From positions 98,915,234 through 98,979,233 of the forward strand of contig NC_073302.1 in NCBI RefSeq assembly GCF_027595985.1: DNA of 64,000 nt, written 5' to 3'. The position numbers and the translations under genes are program-made. The DNA comes from Sorex araneus (lineage: Eukaryota > Chordata > Mammalia > Eulipotyphla > Soricidae). This document shows positions 23,912-34,790 of the stretch, in pieces. The notes under the pieces were generated by a model. That model was not told the DNA's origin. It was given only the letters and a program-made list of their open reading frames with translations, and made no database searches. The number at the start of each line of letters is the position of its first letter. Positions within the stretch are counted from its first letter, which is position 1.

Positions 23912-24152
23912 GGTTGGAGCAATAGCACAGCGGTAGGGCGTTCGCCTTTCACACAGCTGACCTGTGTTCGATTCCTCTGCCCCTCTCGGAGAGCCCGGCA
24001 AGCTATGGAGAGTATCCCGCCCACATGGCAGAGCCTGGCAAGCTACCCATGGCGTATTCGATATGCCAAAAACAGTAACAAGTCTCACAACGTTACTGGT
24101 GCCCACTCAAACAAATCAATGAGCAACGGGATGACAGTGACAGTGACAGGAT
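23912..24152 (+). mobile_element. Chimeric SINE: tRNA head plus RTE 5' UTR plus RTE 3' end
   Basis: Three blocks are visible. Block 1 (about 23912-23976) is a tRNA-like head with 'agcaatagcacagcggtag' and B-box-like 'gttcgattcc', shared with the abundant SINE. Block 2 (about 23977-24090) matches the RTE 5' UTR at about 43.01-43.12 kb ('agagcccggcaagct', 'gcagagcctggcaagctacc', 'gatatgccaaaaacagtaac'). Block 3 (about 24095-24152) matches the RTE 3' end ('ggtgcccactcaaacaaat ... gatgacagtgacagtgaca'), ending in a short tandem tail rather than poly(A). RTE-type LINEs are known to end in simple repeats. The inference is that the RTE machinery mobilises it, as BovB does for ruminant BovB-derived SINEs. 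Confidence 0.8.
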
Positions 24153-24477
24153 AGTAGTATATTGGAGGGGGGAGGGAAGAAATAAAATGATTATGAGAAC
24201 TTTTATGACAATAGAGCACTGCGGGTGTTTATGGAATCTTGGGGCATTTTTTAAAACTTGATTGGAAGTTTCATATTTATTTTATGGTAATTCATCACAT
24301 TTTAGACTTTTGATGTGTTCCCTTGTCTGTATGTATACTGTGTACCAAAATAAAAACTTTAAAATTAAAATATTCACAGACTTTTTAAACTATTCCCACT
24401 AAATACTAACGTGGGTTCTCTTTGTGTGGAAGGATTTGGGACAATTTCATTTTTATTTGGAAACCCAGGGGGAGGGC

Positions 24478-24634
24478 TCACAGGGCTGGAGCACAAGCTC
24501 GAGTGTGAGAGATCCAGGCTCCATCCTTAGCTCTGAACGCTCCTCACAGCGCCGCCGGGAGGGGCTCCTCAGCCCTGCACCAGAAGCAGCCACTGACCAT
24601 GTGCACCACTGGATGGGATCCAAAATAAAATAAT
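24478..24634 (+). mobile_element. Degenerate shrew SINE
   Basis: The head 'cagggctggagcacaagctcg' and B-box-like 'ggctccatcc' are present. The body is strongly altered and ends in an A-rich run with 'gggatccaaaataaaataa'. Confidence 0.55.
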
Positions 24635-24689
24635 TTTTTTGTATTACTGTTTGCTTTCCTATGATGCATGCATTTCTACGCAAACATTT

Positions 24690-25125
24690 TTTTAAAGAAG
24701 TTTTATTGGATCACTGTTTTTCACAGTTACAAACTTGCATGATTATGTTTCAGTCATACAATGCTCATGTAACCATTCCTCCACCAGTGCACATGTTCCA
24801 CCACCAAGAACCCCAATATAACCCCCGCCCACACCCCCCCCCACCTGAATGGCTAATGATCTTCACTTTATTCTCTCTATACTTTGAATACATTCAATAT
24901 TTCAACAGAGAACTCACTATTATTATTTGGAATTTTCCCCCAACAATCAAACCTGCTGAAAAGGCATCATTAGATAATTTGTTTTCCATTGCTGAGAATG
25001 AAGATTATATGACCTCACACGGCCACAATAGCAGCCTCATGGTTTTGGACTTCTGTTATTTTAGCTCATTTCACAGTCTAGATGCATTCCAATCAGAAAC
25101 CGCAGGGTCTACACCAACACTTTTT
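24690..25125 (-). mobile_element. Non-coding L1-tailed element, body X' and 3' UTR only
   Basis: The plus-strand text is an inverted 3' UTR ('ccaccagtgcacatgttccaccacc', a C-rich run) and then the same body segment X' found in the composites ('gttttccattgctgagaatgaag'). The 5' monomers are absent, so it is 5'-truncated. The 229-codon plus-strand frame crossing it is an antisense shadow. Confidence 0.7.
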
Positions 25126-25412
25126 TTTTTCATTTTCATTTTGCGTTCTTTTATTTTTTATTTATTTATTTATTTATTTTTTAAATTTTTTATTGAGTCA
25201 CCATGTGGAAAGTTACAGTTTTCAGGTTTAAATCTCAGTTATACAATGCTCGAATACCCATCCCTTCACCAGTGCTCATATTCCACCACCAAGAATCCCA
25301 GTATAGCTCCACCCCGCCCCCCCACACCCCTAACCCCCCCACATCCCTAGCCCCCCACCCTTAGCCCCTCCCCCCCGCCTGTGTAACTAATAAATTTCAC
25401 TTTACTTTCACT
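25126..25412 (-). mobile_element. Second L1-type 3' end, minus strand, with (TTTA)n
   Basis: An inverted poly(A)/(TTTA) tract at 25126-25190 is followed by 'accatgtggaaagttac', 'cccttcaccagtgctcatattccacc' and a long C-rich run. This is a severely 5'-truncated copy of the same 3' UTR, lying next to the previous copy in the same orientation. Confidence 0.75.
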
Positions 25413-25990
25413 TTTAAGGGCATTTTGCTACAGGTTTGTTCAACAGGAAAAATAGACAAAAAGCCAGGTGGTTAGAAGAGGAATGAATGTAAGAAGAGTT
25501 CCCAGTGACAAAATAGAACAATTTGCTCTGCAAAAAAGATTTCCTCACTCTACACGAGATTTTTTTCTACAAAAGATACTTTTTTCCCCTCAAGCCAAAG
25601 AGGAGGCATCTGCACTGTGTCTGGGAACGTTTCCTCTCTGTGCCTTCCAGCTGTTGGCAAGTATGCTTGCATCCACGATTGTTCTTCAGATTAGTCCTGT
25701 GTGGGAGGGATCTCAGTGTCACAGAGGAAGAGTCATTTCTGGAAATCATTCCTAGACATGTCTGGTCACTTAGCAAAATAAGTATTCTTGTTCACTTTGA
25801 CACAGAGCTATATTTGAATTAGGATGGTTTATCAACCTTCCTACCTATTATCTTAAATGTTCTTGGCTAAAGTTTAGGGTTCATTTCACTGTTTTTGCTC
25901 TTATAGTTCTGTCATTTCTAAAGAAATGCAGACCCATAATTCTACTTTTTCCTCCTAAGATAAATGTGAGTTTCATTATTACCAGTGGTT
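25413..25990. other. Unassigned stretch
   Basis: Two overlapping plus-strand frames of 95-99 codons lie here (25468-25822), but neither shows a recognisable domain or a sound exon structure. I leave it unassigned. Confidence 0.4.
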
Positions 25991-25991
25991 T

Positions 25992-26158
25992 TGCTTTTTT
26001 GTTGTTGTTGTTTGGTTTGGTTTGGGAGCACACGTGGCTGTGCACAGGACTTACTCCTGACTCTTCACTCACAGACCACTCCTCATAGTGCCGGGGGAAC
26101 CATATGGGGTACCAAGAATGCAAGGCAAATGTCCTACCTGCTCTATCTCTCCAGCCCT
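25992..26158 (-). mobile_element. Shrew SINE (SOR-type)
   Basis: This is a minus-strand copy with a (TTG)n-rich plus-strand start, then 'gcacaggacttactcctgac', 'gggggaaccatatgggg' and an inverted head 'atgcaaggcaaatgtcctac' ending in 'tctctccagcccta'. Confidence 0.85.
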
Positions 26159-26689
26159 ACCAATAGGGTGTTACAAATTGTGACATCCTTTAAGGAATTT
26201 AAAAGACAACTATATACAAGAGCACCACTTAATTTGGTCTATATTAGAATTAAACTCCATAGGCAAAGAGATTTCTTTCATATAGTTAACTTGTTTCCAG
26301 TGTCCAGGCTAAAAAAAGTCACAATGTGGGCCCAACAACCATTTGCTAATAAATGAAATTAGTGAGTAAAACACAGCCTTCAAGGATCTTCAGTGAGTGA
26401 ATTTAATGTAAATTTAGATAAAAGTGTATTAGGTAAGGGGCAGGTGCAAACCATGAGCAAGGAAGAAATACATGTTTGAAGTTTAGATTTTTTTGAGCTG
26501 GAATCAAATGAATGAATAGGATTTTGGTAGATAAAAAATGTGTCCAAGTTATTTTAGAAAAAGTAGCCCACATAAACGAGGAACATTACAGGTGTCAAGA
26601 AAGGCAAGTATAAGAGGGAAAGTAGGAGAAAGAAAGCTTGAGGAGAAATTGTGACGGATTTTGAACGATGATGTTGTTGTTATTGTTGT
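26159..26689. other. Unassigned AT-rich stretch
   Basis: I see no gene or repeat apart from short A-rich runs. Confidence 0.45.
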
Positions 26690-26836
26690 CTGGTGGGGAT
26701 GCCCACACCTGCCTGTTCTCAGGACTTACTCCTCACTGCGCTCAGTGACCACTCCTGGCAGTGCTCAGGGGACCAAATCAGAGTTTGCAAGTGCTGGTCA
26801 AAGCTTTAACCCCTATATTATCTCTCTAGTTCCCTT
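26690..26836 (-). mobile_element. Degenerate shrew SINE
   Basis: The minus-strand order is kept: 'ggactTactcctcactgcgctcag', 'accactcctggcagtgctcagggg', and a damaged inverted head ending near 'tctctctagttcc'. Confidence 0.75.
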
Positions 26837-27689
26837 GAAACTTAATTTTAATTTTTTAAATGAATTCTATAGGCATAATCTGGGAATGGCAAAGCCTTTG
26901 ATCAGAGGAGCAATGTGTTAACAGTTGTATTTTGGAAACGGGACTCTATGACAGAACAGATGGTCTTTGAAAGAGCTGAATTGGAAGAAGGCAAGGTTAT
27001 TTAAAATTTTTTTCAGTAGCTCATGAAAGTAAAAAAAAAATGTTTGAACTAGGGCAGTGGTAGTAAGAATAAAAATGATGACAACCATAATAAGTGCTTT
27101 AGGCAGACACATTGGTGGTGGGTGTGGTATTAATGAAACTATTATTAACAGTGTAAATCACAGTGGTTGACAAAAATTGAGAAGGAAAAGCACAATATTG
27201 CTTTAGTTCAGATCCTTTAAAAATAGGTGCCAACATGCTATTAGATTTTATTGAGGGAATATTTATTGAGTAAGACATTTATGAAAAGTAAAGGTAAGGA
27301 GAGTCTTCGTACCAAGTTTGATCCTGGGGAAAAAAACAGCACAGAGAACTGGGAGAGAGTCCAGACCCAGCACATACCTAGAAAAATGTCTGCCTGGCCG
27401 CTAAGGAGCATCCTAGAGCCAAATTCTCCCCCAGAGAATTCTACATTTCTAAGGAATGGACCATGCGTGCTGGGTTATCAGACTGGAAATCCGTGAGGAG
27501 TGTGGAGTCAGCATAGGCAGAGAGACAGATGCAGAAGGGATCGTTAGCAACTAAGCCTTACATCAATCTTGCTCCCAAAGTGGAGATATGGGCTGTGAGT
27601 TACCTTGATCATGGCCAAAAGTTACTGAAAGTAACTCCTAAGCTTAACCTTAACGTTACTCCTAAGTTTGAATGGCTAATGTAGCACTG
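26837..27689. other. Unassigned stretch, with a possible old L1 3' end near 27.1 kb
   Basis: At 27105-27175, 'ggtggtgggtgtggtattaatg' and 'gtgtaaatcacagtgg' resemble the end of an old L1 3' UTR. The rest is unrecognised. Confidence 0.35.
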
Positions 27690-27885
27690 TAGTACTGTCA
27701 TCCAGTTGCTCATCGATTTGCTCGAGCGGGCACCAGTAACATCTCCATTGTGAGACGTTGTTACTGTTTTTGGCATATCGAATACGCCATGGGGAGCTTG
27801 TCAGGCTCTGCCATGTGGGAGGGATACTCTCTGTAGCTTGCAGGGCTCTCTGAGAGGGATGGAGGAATAGAACTCAGGTCTAATA
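27690..27885 (-). mobile_element. RTE-derived SINE, short form
   Basis: Read on the minus strand, 27770-27850 matches the RTE 5' UTR block ('atatcgaatacgccatgggg' inverted). It is joined to the RTE 3' end ('ttgctcatcgatttgctcgagcgggc' on the plus strand, in two blocks). The tRNA head is damaged but visible near 27860-27885. The structure is that of the SINE at 23912. Confidence 0.8.
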
Positions 27886-28059
27886 ATGCCACAAAAATAG
27901 CATTGAATAAAGGGTTATACCTGAAGATAGCTATACATATAAGATAAAGGTGCTAAACATATAGTTGTTTAGTAAACTCCGTGTCTCCCAACTTTTGGGC
28001 TCACTGACTTTCTACATTCTCAGCTTGTCTTGCAAATAGTTGTAGCCATGTGATTTTCC

Positions 28060-28200
28060 CCCACCAAATTTTATTTTATTAAAGCACCATGAGTTACAAA
28101 GTTATTCATAGTTGGGTTTTTGACATACAATGTTATGTATCACCAATTCCAACATCAGTGTCAACTTCCCCTCCACCAACACTCTCTTACACAAGAGAGT
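28060..28200 (-). mobile_element. L1 3'-UTR fragment, minus strand
   Basis: The plus-strand text 'tttattttattaaagcaccatg', 'gttacaaagttattcatag' and 'acatcagtgtcaacttccc' matches an inverted, diverged L1 3' end. Confidence 0.6.
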
Positions 28201-28720
28201 CATGTGACTTTTTGAAACATCAAGATACAAGCAAATACCATTTTCACCCCTCACTCTTGTTCTTTTCCCTTCTATTCAGGTCACTGACAAAGCAACTCTG
28301 AAGCTATTTGTTAATTGCTGAGTCTTCTCCATTAGCTTCCATCCCTGAATGACTGCAAAAAATTCTGCCAACCAACATGCCCTCAGCTATGCAATAAAGC
28401 CAGAAATACATTGTTGTTGTGTTTAGAACATTATTTATTATATATATTTATTACAGCATGCAAGTCAACACTAGCTAACTGAATAAAATCTAAGCAGGAG
28501 TCTGAACTCCAAATGTGGATATGGACAGAGGCTAGGGAGACCATGTAGAATGAGAACTCAGGGCAGAAGACAAACCTCCAAAGGCAGGACTTCCTTCAAG
28601 GATCTTCTCTGCATCCAAGGATCCAGTAAATGACAAGAAGCCAGGGAAAGAAAACCGCACATTAACCCAGACTATGAGAGAGAGTAGTTGCAATGCTGCT
28701 ATTTTGAAGGGGGTGGGGAG
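28201..28720. other. Unassigned stretch
   Basis: No gene or named repeat is recognised. Confidence 0.4.
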
Positions 28721-28872
28721 TTTCTGAGACTGAAGAGATAGTACAGTGTGTAGGGCATTTGCCTTGTATGAAGTCAAACAGGGTTCAATCCCTGGCACTC
28801 CATATGGTCACTTGAGCTCTCTAGAAGTGGTCCTTCACCACAAAGAATTTAAGGTGTGGCCTCCAAATACAA
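28721..28872 (+). mobile_element. Shrew SINE (SOR-type)
   Basis: The head 'gagactgaagagatagtacag', B-box-like 'gggttcaatccc', 'catatggtcacttgagc' and the tail 'ggtgtggcctccaaata' are present. The middle is shortened. Confidence 0.8.
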
Positions 28873-29235
28873 CAAAATTTATAAAAAGGAGTTGCTGAAA
28901 GATTTGGTTAATGTAATTCAGTAGCAGAACAAGAATTTGTATCTGCTGCTCAGGCCCTTAGCAGAATCTTGACATTTTTTCTAATTGACTTGAAATTGTT
29001 TCATCTTTCAAATAATATCAAGGATTTTCTCTATCCCAATGAATAAATAATGGTTAAAAGATCATCCTCTTCCCTTTAGTTAATTGTTACCATCTTTCTC
29101 TCTTCTTTGTCGGAGATCTTAGTTGTTTTTTTTTTTTTTCATGAGTCTGCCTACCCATTCAAATTATTTCCAAACATACCTTATCTTTTTATATTACTTC
29201 TAAGGTCTACCTTGATATTCTATTTATTAAGTATT

Positions 29236-29405
29236 GGGACCAGAGGATAGTACAGGGGCTAAGGTGATTGTCTTGCATGTGACCAACACCATTTGATCCA
29301 TGGCATTCCCCCAAGCTCTGCCAGAAGTGATCTCTGAGCACAGAACCAAGAATAAATAAGTCCTGTGTAGCCAATGCCAGTGTGGCCCAAGATCAAATGA
29401 ACAAA
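29236..29405 (+). mobile_element. Shrew SINE (SOR-type), diverged
   Basis: The head 'tgggaccagaggatagtacag', 'ggcattcccccaagctctgcc' and the tail 'cagtgtggcccaagat' are recognisable. It is followed 170 bases later by an inverted copy (29575). Confidence 0.7.
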
Positions 29406-29574
29406 ATTAGCTGCAGTAACTCAAAATATCCACACAAAATCACAGCAAAATGTGAACTGATTTTAGTAATTGATGACTACTTATCATGAGATACATTTCA
29501 GAAATGATTGTATATAAGTACTTGAACAAATGAAGTGGGGCTTCCTTTGATTTTTATTAAGAAAATAAGCCACA

Positions 29575-29742
29575 TTTTTTTTCTTTTTGGGTCACACCCG
29601 GCCATGCACAGGAGTTATTCCTGGCTCTGTACTCAGTAATTACTCCTGGCAGTGCTCAGGGGACCATATGGGATGCTGGGATTCGAACTCGGGTCAGCTG
29701 CGTGCAAGCCCTACCCGCTGTGCTATTGCTCCAGCCCCGTAA
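29575..29742 (-). mobile_element. Shrew SINE (SOR-type), well preserved
   Basis: This is a full-length minus-strand copy with a T-rich plus-strand start, 'gggtcacacccggccatgc', 'ggaccatatgggatgctgg' and an inverted B-box 'attcgaactcgggtcagctg'. It ends with 'attgctccagcccc'. Confidence 0.9.
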
Positions 29743-30118
29743 GTCACAATTTTTAAGATAATGTCATTCCAAAGACTGTGGAATTAATTTACTTTAAAAA
29801 ACCCAAAACCACTTATTTGGTGTATCTTCTCTGAGAGGATCTCAACCATGTTGCCCAAAGTGGTGTTCAGGGACCCCCTAGGCCACACCCAAAAGTGCAT
29901 GGTACAAGGAGGGTACGGCATGTTGTTATGTGGTGGCAATGAACAAAGATGAAATTTGGGGCCTGTTTGTGATCTCACATGTTTTTCCTGCTCTGAATAG
30001 TTCTTAGTTTTTTCCATGATGGTTCCATGAATCCTGGGACTCAGGAATGCTAGAAATACTAACAAATTTACTCTACAATCCTATGACATTATATGATTTA
30101 AATCATCTGTGCTGATGC
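29743..30118. other. Unassigned stretch
   Basis: A fragment near 29850-29920 ('tgttcagggaccccctagg') could be a decayed SINE, but it is too damaged to call. Nothing else is recognised. Confidence 0.35.
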
Positions 30119-30233
30119 AGGAGGGGCAGAGAAATAGTCCAGCCAGCACGCTGCTCGGACCCTGGTCAGTATGTGGCTGACCTGAGTTCAGTCTATATTG
30201 TATGGTCCCCTGAGCCCCACTAGGAGTGATGAA
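30119..30233 (+). mobile_element. Partial shrew SINE
   Basis: The head 'aggggcagagaaatagtccag', 'gctgacctgagttcagtct', 'atggtcccctgagccc' and 'aggagtgatg' are present, and the 3' part is missing. Confidence 0.65.
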
Positions 30234-31004
30234 CCCCACAACATGAATGAGTTACTGCACTTAAGATAGGAATGATAGCTATGACACGATGGCCTATAGC
30301 AGTAATGAAAAAAGACTAGTTCTTTCATGGTTTACTGCAAAGTTCATGAAGAAAAAAATCTAAATTCAGAGTTATGAACTTTGTTCAAGTTAAGGAAGAA
30401 CTAAAGAAAGGATTTCCATGATGGTCCTAACAATTTCTTATACTTATTTTATAGGCAGAAAACAATTACCAAAACTGTGATGTGCCAACTTCTGAATTTC
30501 AGGTTCTGCCTTTAGATTTCCAAACCACTTCTAGGAAGAAAACTTAGGAGATTCTTAGTAGCGCAGGTGGGCCCTTGATATTGCAAGGGGGGTGAGTGTG
30601 TAAGAATCTTTGATCTTGTGCCCAAAATCCACTGAGACTTTCTTACCAGCAGAAACATCCCCTTCCAAATCCTCTGAGGTCACAACCTGGAATAATTGCT
30701 CATTATTTCCAAGCCCTAAATTAGAGTCAGATCTACAGAACCTAGGTCTGCTCCTGAAGAGATGGCTATACACCAAAATAACTGCAAGAGCACTCATTTT
30801 ATATCCTAAGAGAACCTAAGATGAAAAAGAATTAGACTGAATTGTTCTTACTGAATAGATACTATTTCTGAGACTGAAACTTAGTGTGTAGGGCTCCTAG
30901 CAATTCTGTTGATTGATTAACTTTAGAGAAAAGATGGCCAGCAGCTTTGGAAAGCTCTTTGAAAATACACTGTGTGCTTTTCCACTGAAAAATGGTTTTT
31001 GGTA
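30234..31004. other. Unassigned stretch
   Basis: No gene or repeat is recognised. The paired sense and antisense frames at 30555-30819 are mirror shadows. Confidence 0.4.
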
Positions 31005-31110
31005 GGTTGGAGGGAGGTATAGGGCCTTAATTGGCACTGTTCAGAGCTTACTCCTGGCTGTGTGTCTGGGAATCGCTCCTGACATAAACCTTGTACCTCT
31101 CTGGCCTCTG
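31005..31110 (-). mobile_element. Degenerate partial shrew SINE
   Basis: The blocks 'ttcagagcttactcctggct' and 'gggaatcgctcctgac', followed by 'tctctggcctc', match a shortened minus-strand copy. Confidence 0.5.
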
Positions 31111-31928
31111 AAATGGGTTTCTTGAGTGGATATGAGGTGGGGAGTAGTGGGAGTCCTTGAACTATGAGTGAGCTGGCAGGAGTTAACAAACAAGATGGGT
31201 ACAATGACTATGAAGTGTAAAAGGTATAAAAACACTTTGAACCACAGCTGCCCATTAAAATGAAAGAAATGCCCTACTAAAGCTTTACTTAATCATGCAA
31301 TCAGAAAATTTCTAGATCAGCAGAAACATAATGAGAAATCACAGAAGGAAGCTATTTTTCTTTCAATTCCCAGATCTTCACCAGCTCTTGGGACACAGTT
31401 CCTTAGTGAAGAGGAGGCATTACTCCTTTGAAAGGAGTCTTTTTACTGTCAGAAATTTGATAATCTGCATATTCCTCCAAATGGGCCAAAGGCCATTTTC
31501 CAGGGTGACTCCACATGGTAATTGCATTTTGAAGACATACAGAATTTGAAAAGCACTAAATGTATGTTGATACTAATCCCTGAAATCCAAGCAACACTGT
31601 GTTCTTACATTAAAAGTGAATCCATATCTTAATCTACAGATGATGATAATTTATTCTTTTGGGAAATGATTCCCTGCTTCCTACTGGGCTTGATGGCCAG
31701 GTGTCAGTCGTGCCCTCACAAACCAAAGTGCTTCTGGCTCAGGCAGCCTGCCCAGCGGGACTCCATCACTGAGGTGCAGGAACTCTGAGTAGAGTCAGAT
31801 TTTGAAAGGTTCATAATAATAAATAAAATACTTCTTAATTCCTCAGATAAAGTCCCAGCAGAAGCATTGCTGACAGGGTAAGCAAATCTTCCCTACAGCC
31901 AAACTAGTGATACTCTGGGACCTTAAGG
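31111..31928. other. Unassigned stretch
   Basis: I see nothing gene-like. Sequence near 31330-31560 looks unique and could be host-conserved, but this cannot be judged without an alignment. Confidence 0.35.
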
Positions 31929-32060
31929 CGGTGTTTTATGGGTTTGAGGCCTACCTGGAAATCCTCAGAGGCTGTTCCTGTTAAAGCTTAGAGGACAGAA
32001 CCCAGGTCTCCTGGATGTGGAGCATGCTCTCCAGCCCACTAAGCTATCTCTCCAAACATG
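31929..32060 (-). mobile_element. Degenerate shrew SINE
   Basis: Only the inverted head region is clear ('gaacccaggtctcctgg', 'ctctccagcccactaagcta'). The body is heavily altered. Confidence 0.45.
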
Positions 32061-32085
32061 TTTTTGTTTTTAAACATTTTTCCTG

Positions 32086-32246
32086 AGGCCGGAACAATAG
32101 CACAGCGGGTAGGGCATTTGCCTTGCACATAGCTGACCCAGGTTTGATCCCCAACATTCCATATTGTCACCCAAGCACTGCCTGGAGTAATTTTGGGTGC
32201 AGAGCTAGGAACAACCCCTGAGCATCGCTGGTGTGGCTCCAAAAGA
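32086..32246 (+). mobile_element. Shrew SINE (SOR-type)
   Basis: The head 'aggccggaacaatagcacag', B-box-like 'ggtttgatcccc' and tail 'gctggtgtggctccaaaaga' are present. The copy runs directly into a TA-rich microsatellite that replaces the usual A-rich tail. Confidence 0.85.
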
Positions 32247-32291
32247 TATATATATATATATATATGTATACATATACATATATATATATAT
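32246..32291. repeat. (TA)n/(CATA)n microsatellite
   Basis: About 46 bases of alternating TA with a central GTATACATATACA segment. It is close to self-complementary and lies between oppositely oriented SINE copies. Confidence 0.95.
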
Positions 32292-32299
32292 TCCCCTAT

Positions 32300-32395
32300 A
32301 TTTGTTTTTGGGGGCCACACCTGGCTGCGCTCAGGGCTTTCTCATGGCAGAGCTCAGGGGACTACATGCTGGCTTGTGGGGGCACAGCCATAGGG
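32300..32395 (-). mobile_element. Partial shrew SINE, minus strand
   Basis: The 3' part of the element is inverted: 'ttttgggggccacacctgg', 'ctgcgctcagggctttctc', 'agctcaggggactacatg'. The head half is missing. Confidence 0.7.
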
Positions 32396-33985
32396 AGTCT
32401 GGAGACAAAGCTGACTGCATCTGCGTAGACCATGCTTTGGTATTTCAGGGCAAAATTTGATCAATTACATAGTTGGCTGGTCTCACTGATAGAAATGGCA
32501 TCCTACTGGGGAAGAAATGTTGGCTTATTCCATCAGCAAATTGAATACACAATGATAATCATGCCAGATCTTTTGGAAAGGCGATGCTGGTCCCTGTTAT
32601 TGAGGTTCTGGGAGAAAAGGCTAACATTCATATACTAATATCATCTGCCTGTCTAAGATCTTCTCAGCGGGGACATCATTGAGATGCAATCATCTGGGAC
32701 ACAAACATCATTATGCTTTGTCAGTTCTGAAAAGTAATACCTTTCCCTTCATCTCCTTGTTCTTAATCTTCCAGTTTTGGTCAAAGTCCCTTCACCCACG
32801 TCTAAGCCACTATCTATGAATCACTGCAGAGGTTTGTCTCAGGTTACCTACCCTCTTAGGAAATGTACAGGGAGTTTTTCCCACTAGCAAGATTTCCCGT
32901 CAGCACTATTCTACCAATAGAATGTCAGACAGACTACCAAGAGAGTGGTCTAGGTCTGGGGCTGGTACCAACATAACATGTAGCTGTATCTATAAATCAG
33001 TTCCAAGCATTTATTCAAATTGCATGTGATCAGAGTTTCCATGAAACCTTGAACTAAGGATAAAGGAGAGTAATGCAGCAGCATTTGGTTGTAGGCCCCT
33101 GTCTGGACCTGCCCAAATGCATGTGCTCAGTTACAGAATAGTGGGGGCTGGTTGAATTTATGCCCTACAGAATGCTTTGAGCTCAATAGTGGGAAATTAG
33201 ACAGTTTCTTCTTTCAGAGCAGAAATTTACAGGTCCAGGAAATGGGTTGGAAATGATATGAACCCTCTCTAGATCATTGCCTAATAACCCATTTTCATTA
33301 TTAAAACTTGATCTGCCTTTTTATTTTTCTGATCAGGAGAATTGGTGGCTAATTGATGTAGCTTTTCTAAAGCCAAATGTAGATGTGACAAAGGAAACTG
33401 CATATTACTAAAGATGCTGGGCTTTGACCTGAGCCCAGTAATTGCCAGAGCTCTGTGTTGTTCCCTTTGCAGGGAGAGAACATACTGAGGAGACTTGATC
33501 CTGATGACACATGACATTATTAGATGGCTGTCCTATGTGAGTAGTTAAATGAAAATTGATCCTGAGCACAAAAGGAGCTGATTGTGTCCATTTTTACCAT
33601 CCTCTCCCACCTCCTCCTGCCCTCAAATAGCCCCCTTCCAGCACCACTCTGCAGACTGCATTTCTGGAATTCTTTGCCATCTCCCAGTTAGGACCCATTG
33701 GGAGCCCCAGGCAAAAGACTAGCAGAAAGAAAAGTTAGAGATTCTTTGCATTCTCCACCCAGCTCTCCTACGTGCTTCTGTCTGGCCCAGTGTCCCCTGT
33801 CAGCACCTCACACTGGCAGTCAGGCTTGAGTCACAGGAGGCACAGCATGGCCCTGGATTTTCCTGCTTATTTATTTCTTCTTTTTGATTTAGGTAGGTAA
33901 TAGGTTCCTGCAATCACTAATATCTGGCACACCTTGTCTCCGATTGTGCCCATTGTTCCCACATTCTTTCCCACAGACTTTCAAA
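32396..33985. other. Long unassigned stretch with few repeats
   Basis: About 1.6 kb without a recognisable young repeat. I see no coding exon with convincing flanking splice signals. Low repeat content in a repeat-dense window makes it a candidate for conserved non-coding DNA, but that is untested. Confidence 0.4.
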
Positions 33986-33987
33986 GA

Positions 33988-34106
33988 ACACTGGGTTGGT
34001 GGCACAGTTGGGTAAAAGATAACCATATTGTAGTTGCCTTGTATGTGGCTGACCAGATTCAGTCCCTGGCACAGCATATGGTCCCCCAAATGTTGCTCAG
34101 AGATTA
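33988..34106 (+). mobile_element. Degenerate partial shrew SINE
   Basis: The blocks 'tggcacagttgggtaaaag', 'ttgccttgtatgtggctgacc' and 'cagcatatggtcccccaaat' follow family order. Confidence 0.55.
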
Positions 34107-34600
34107 AATTTTTGTTATCGACCTGTGTAGTTTAGGCTGTTCTTCCCCAATCTAGTTAATATGTGTTCGCTCACTCATCATCAGCATGTGTTGTTATAAG
34201 GCTTACGAATTTTCATTACCTCTCCTTTTGTTTCCCTTCAATTCAAATGATGAGGACAATATCCAACTAAAGACCAAAGTCACACACCTCAGTAATCCGA
34301 AAGGAACATCAGAACTGAAACTATTACAGAAATTTTGAAAAGTTTACCTAAAAAAAGTCACAACTGATTGTTTCATAACAAATTGTTGTATCCCTGTGAA
34401 TTAAGCACTTCAATTGACAGGGGTGGGGTTGGGGGAAGGTGAATACCTTGGCAAAACATATCAGGAAGCCATAAAATCAAGCAGTACTTGGAAAGAAAAG
34501 ATATAATCAGAAAGAAGTTATCCTGCTGCCTTCTCAAGAGTCAAGAGTCAAGAGACTGCCAACACAAAAGCTAATGGAGTTGAAGTTCTCATAAATAACA
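34107..34600. other. Unassigned stretch
   Basis: It contains a small (GAGTCAA)n run near 34536-34554. Nothing else is recognised. Confidence 0.4.
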
Positions 34601-34604
34601 TTTT

Positions 34605-34790
34605 TGGGTTTTTTTTTTTTTTTTGGTTTTTGGGTCACACCTAGCAATGCTCAGGGGTTACTTCTGGCTCTGCACTCAGGAATTACTCCTGATGTGTTCC
34701 AGGGGCCATATGGGATGCCAGGGATTTAGCCCAGGTCAGCTGTGGGCAAGGTAAATGTCTTGTCAGCTGTACTGTCTCTACTGGTCCCTA
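34605..34790 (-). mobile_element. Shrew SINE (SOR-type)
   Basis: This is a full-length minus-strand copy with a long plus-strand T run (34608-34625), 'gggtcacacctagcaatgc', 'ggctctgcactcaggaattac' and an inverted head ending near 'tctctactggtcccta'. Confidence 0.85.

Larger units (their letters stand above)
23030..24375 (+). mobile_element. Ancient L1 3' half, interrupted by two SINEs
   Basis: Segments at 23.07-23.16 and 23.39-23.83 kb resemble the ORF2 C-terminal region in broken frames. The segment at 24.18-24.37 kb resembles an old mammalian L1 3' end, with 'ttttatggtaattcatcac', 'gtatactgtgtacc' and an A-rich tail. SINEs occupy 23208-23370 and 23912-24152. Confidence 0.5.

Noticed and set aside
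24661-25350. 229-codon plus-strand open frame
   Set aside because: It runs antisense through two L1-type 3' UTRs. Its histidine/proline-rich stretch is the inverted G-rich tract, and there is no protein domain.
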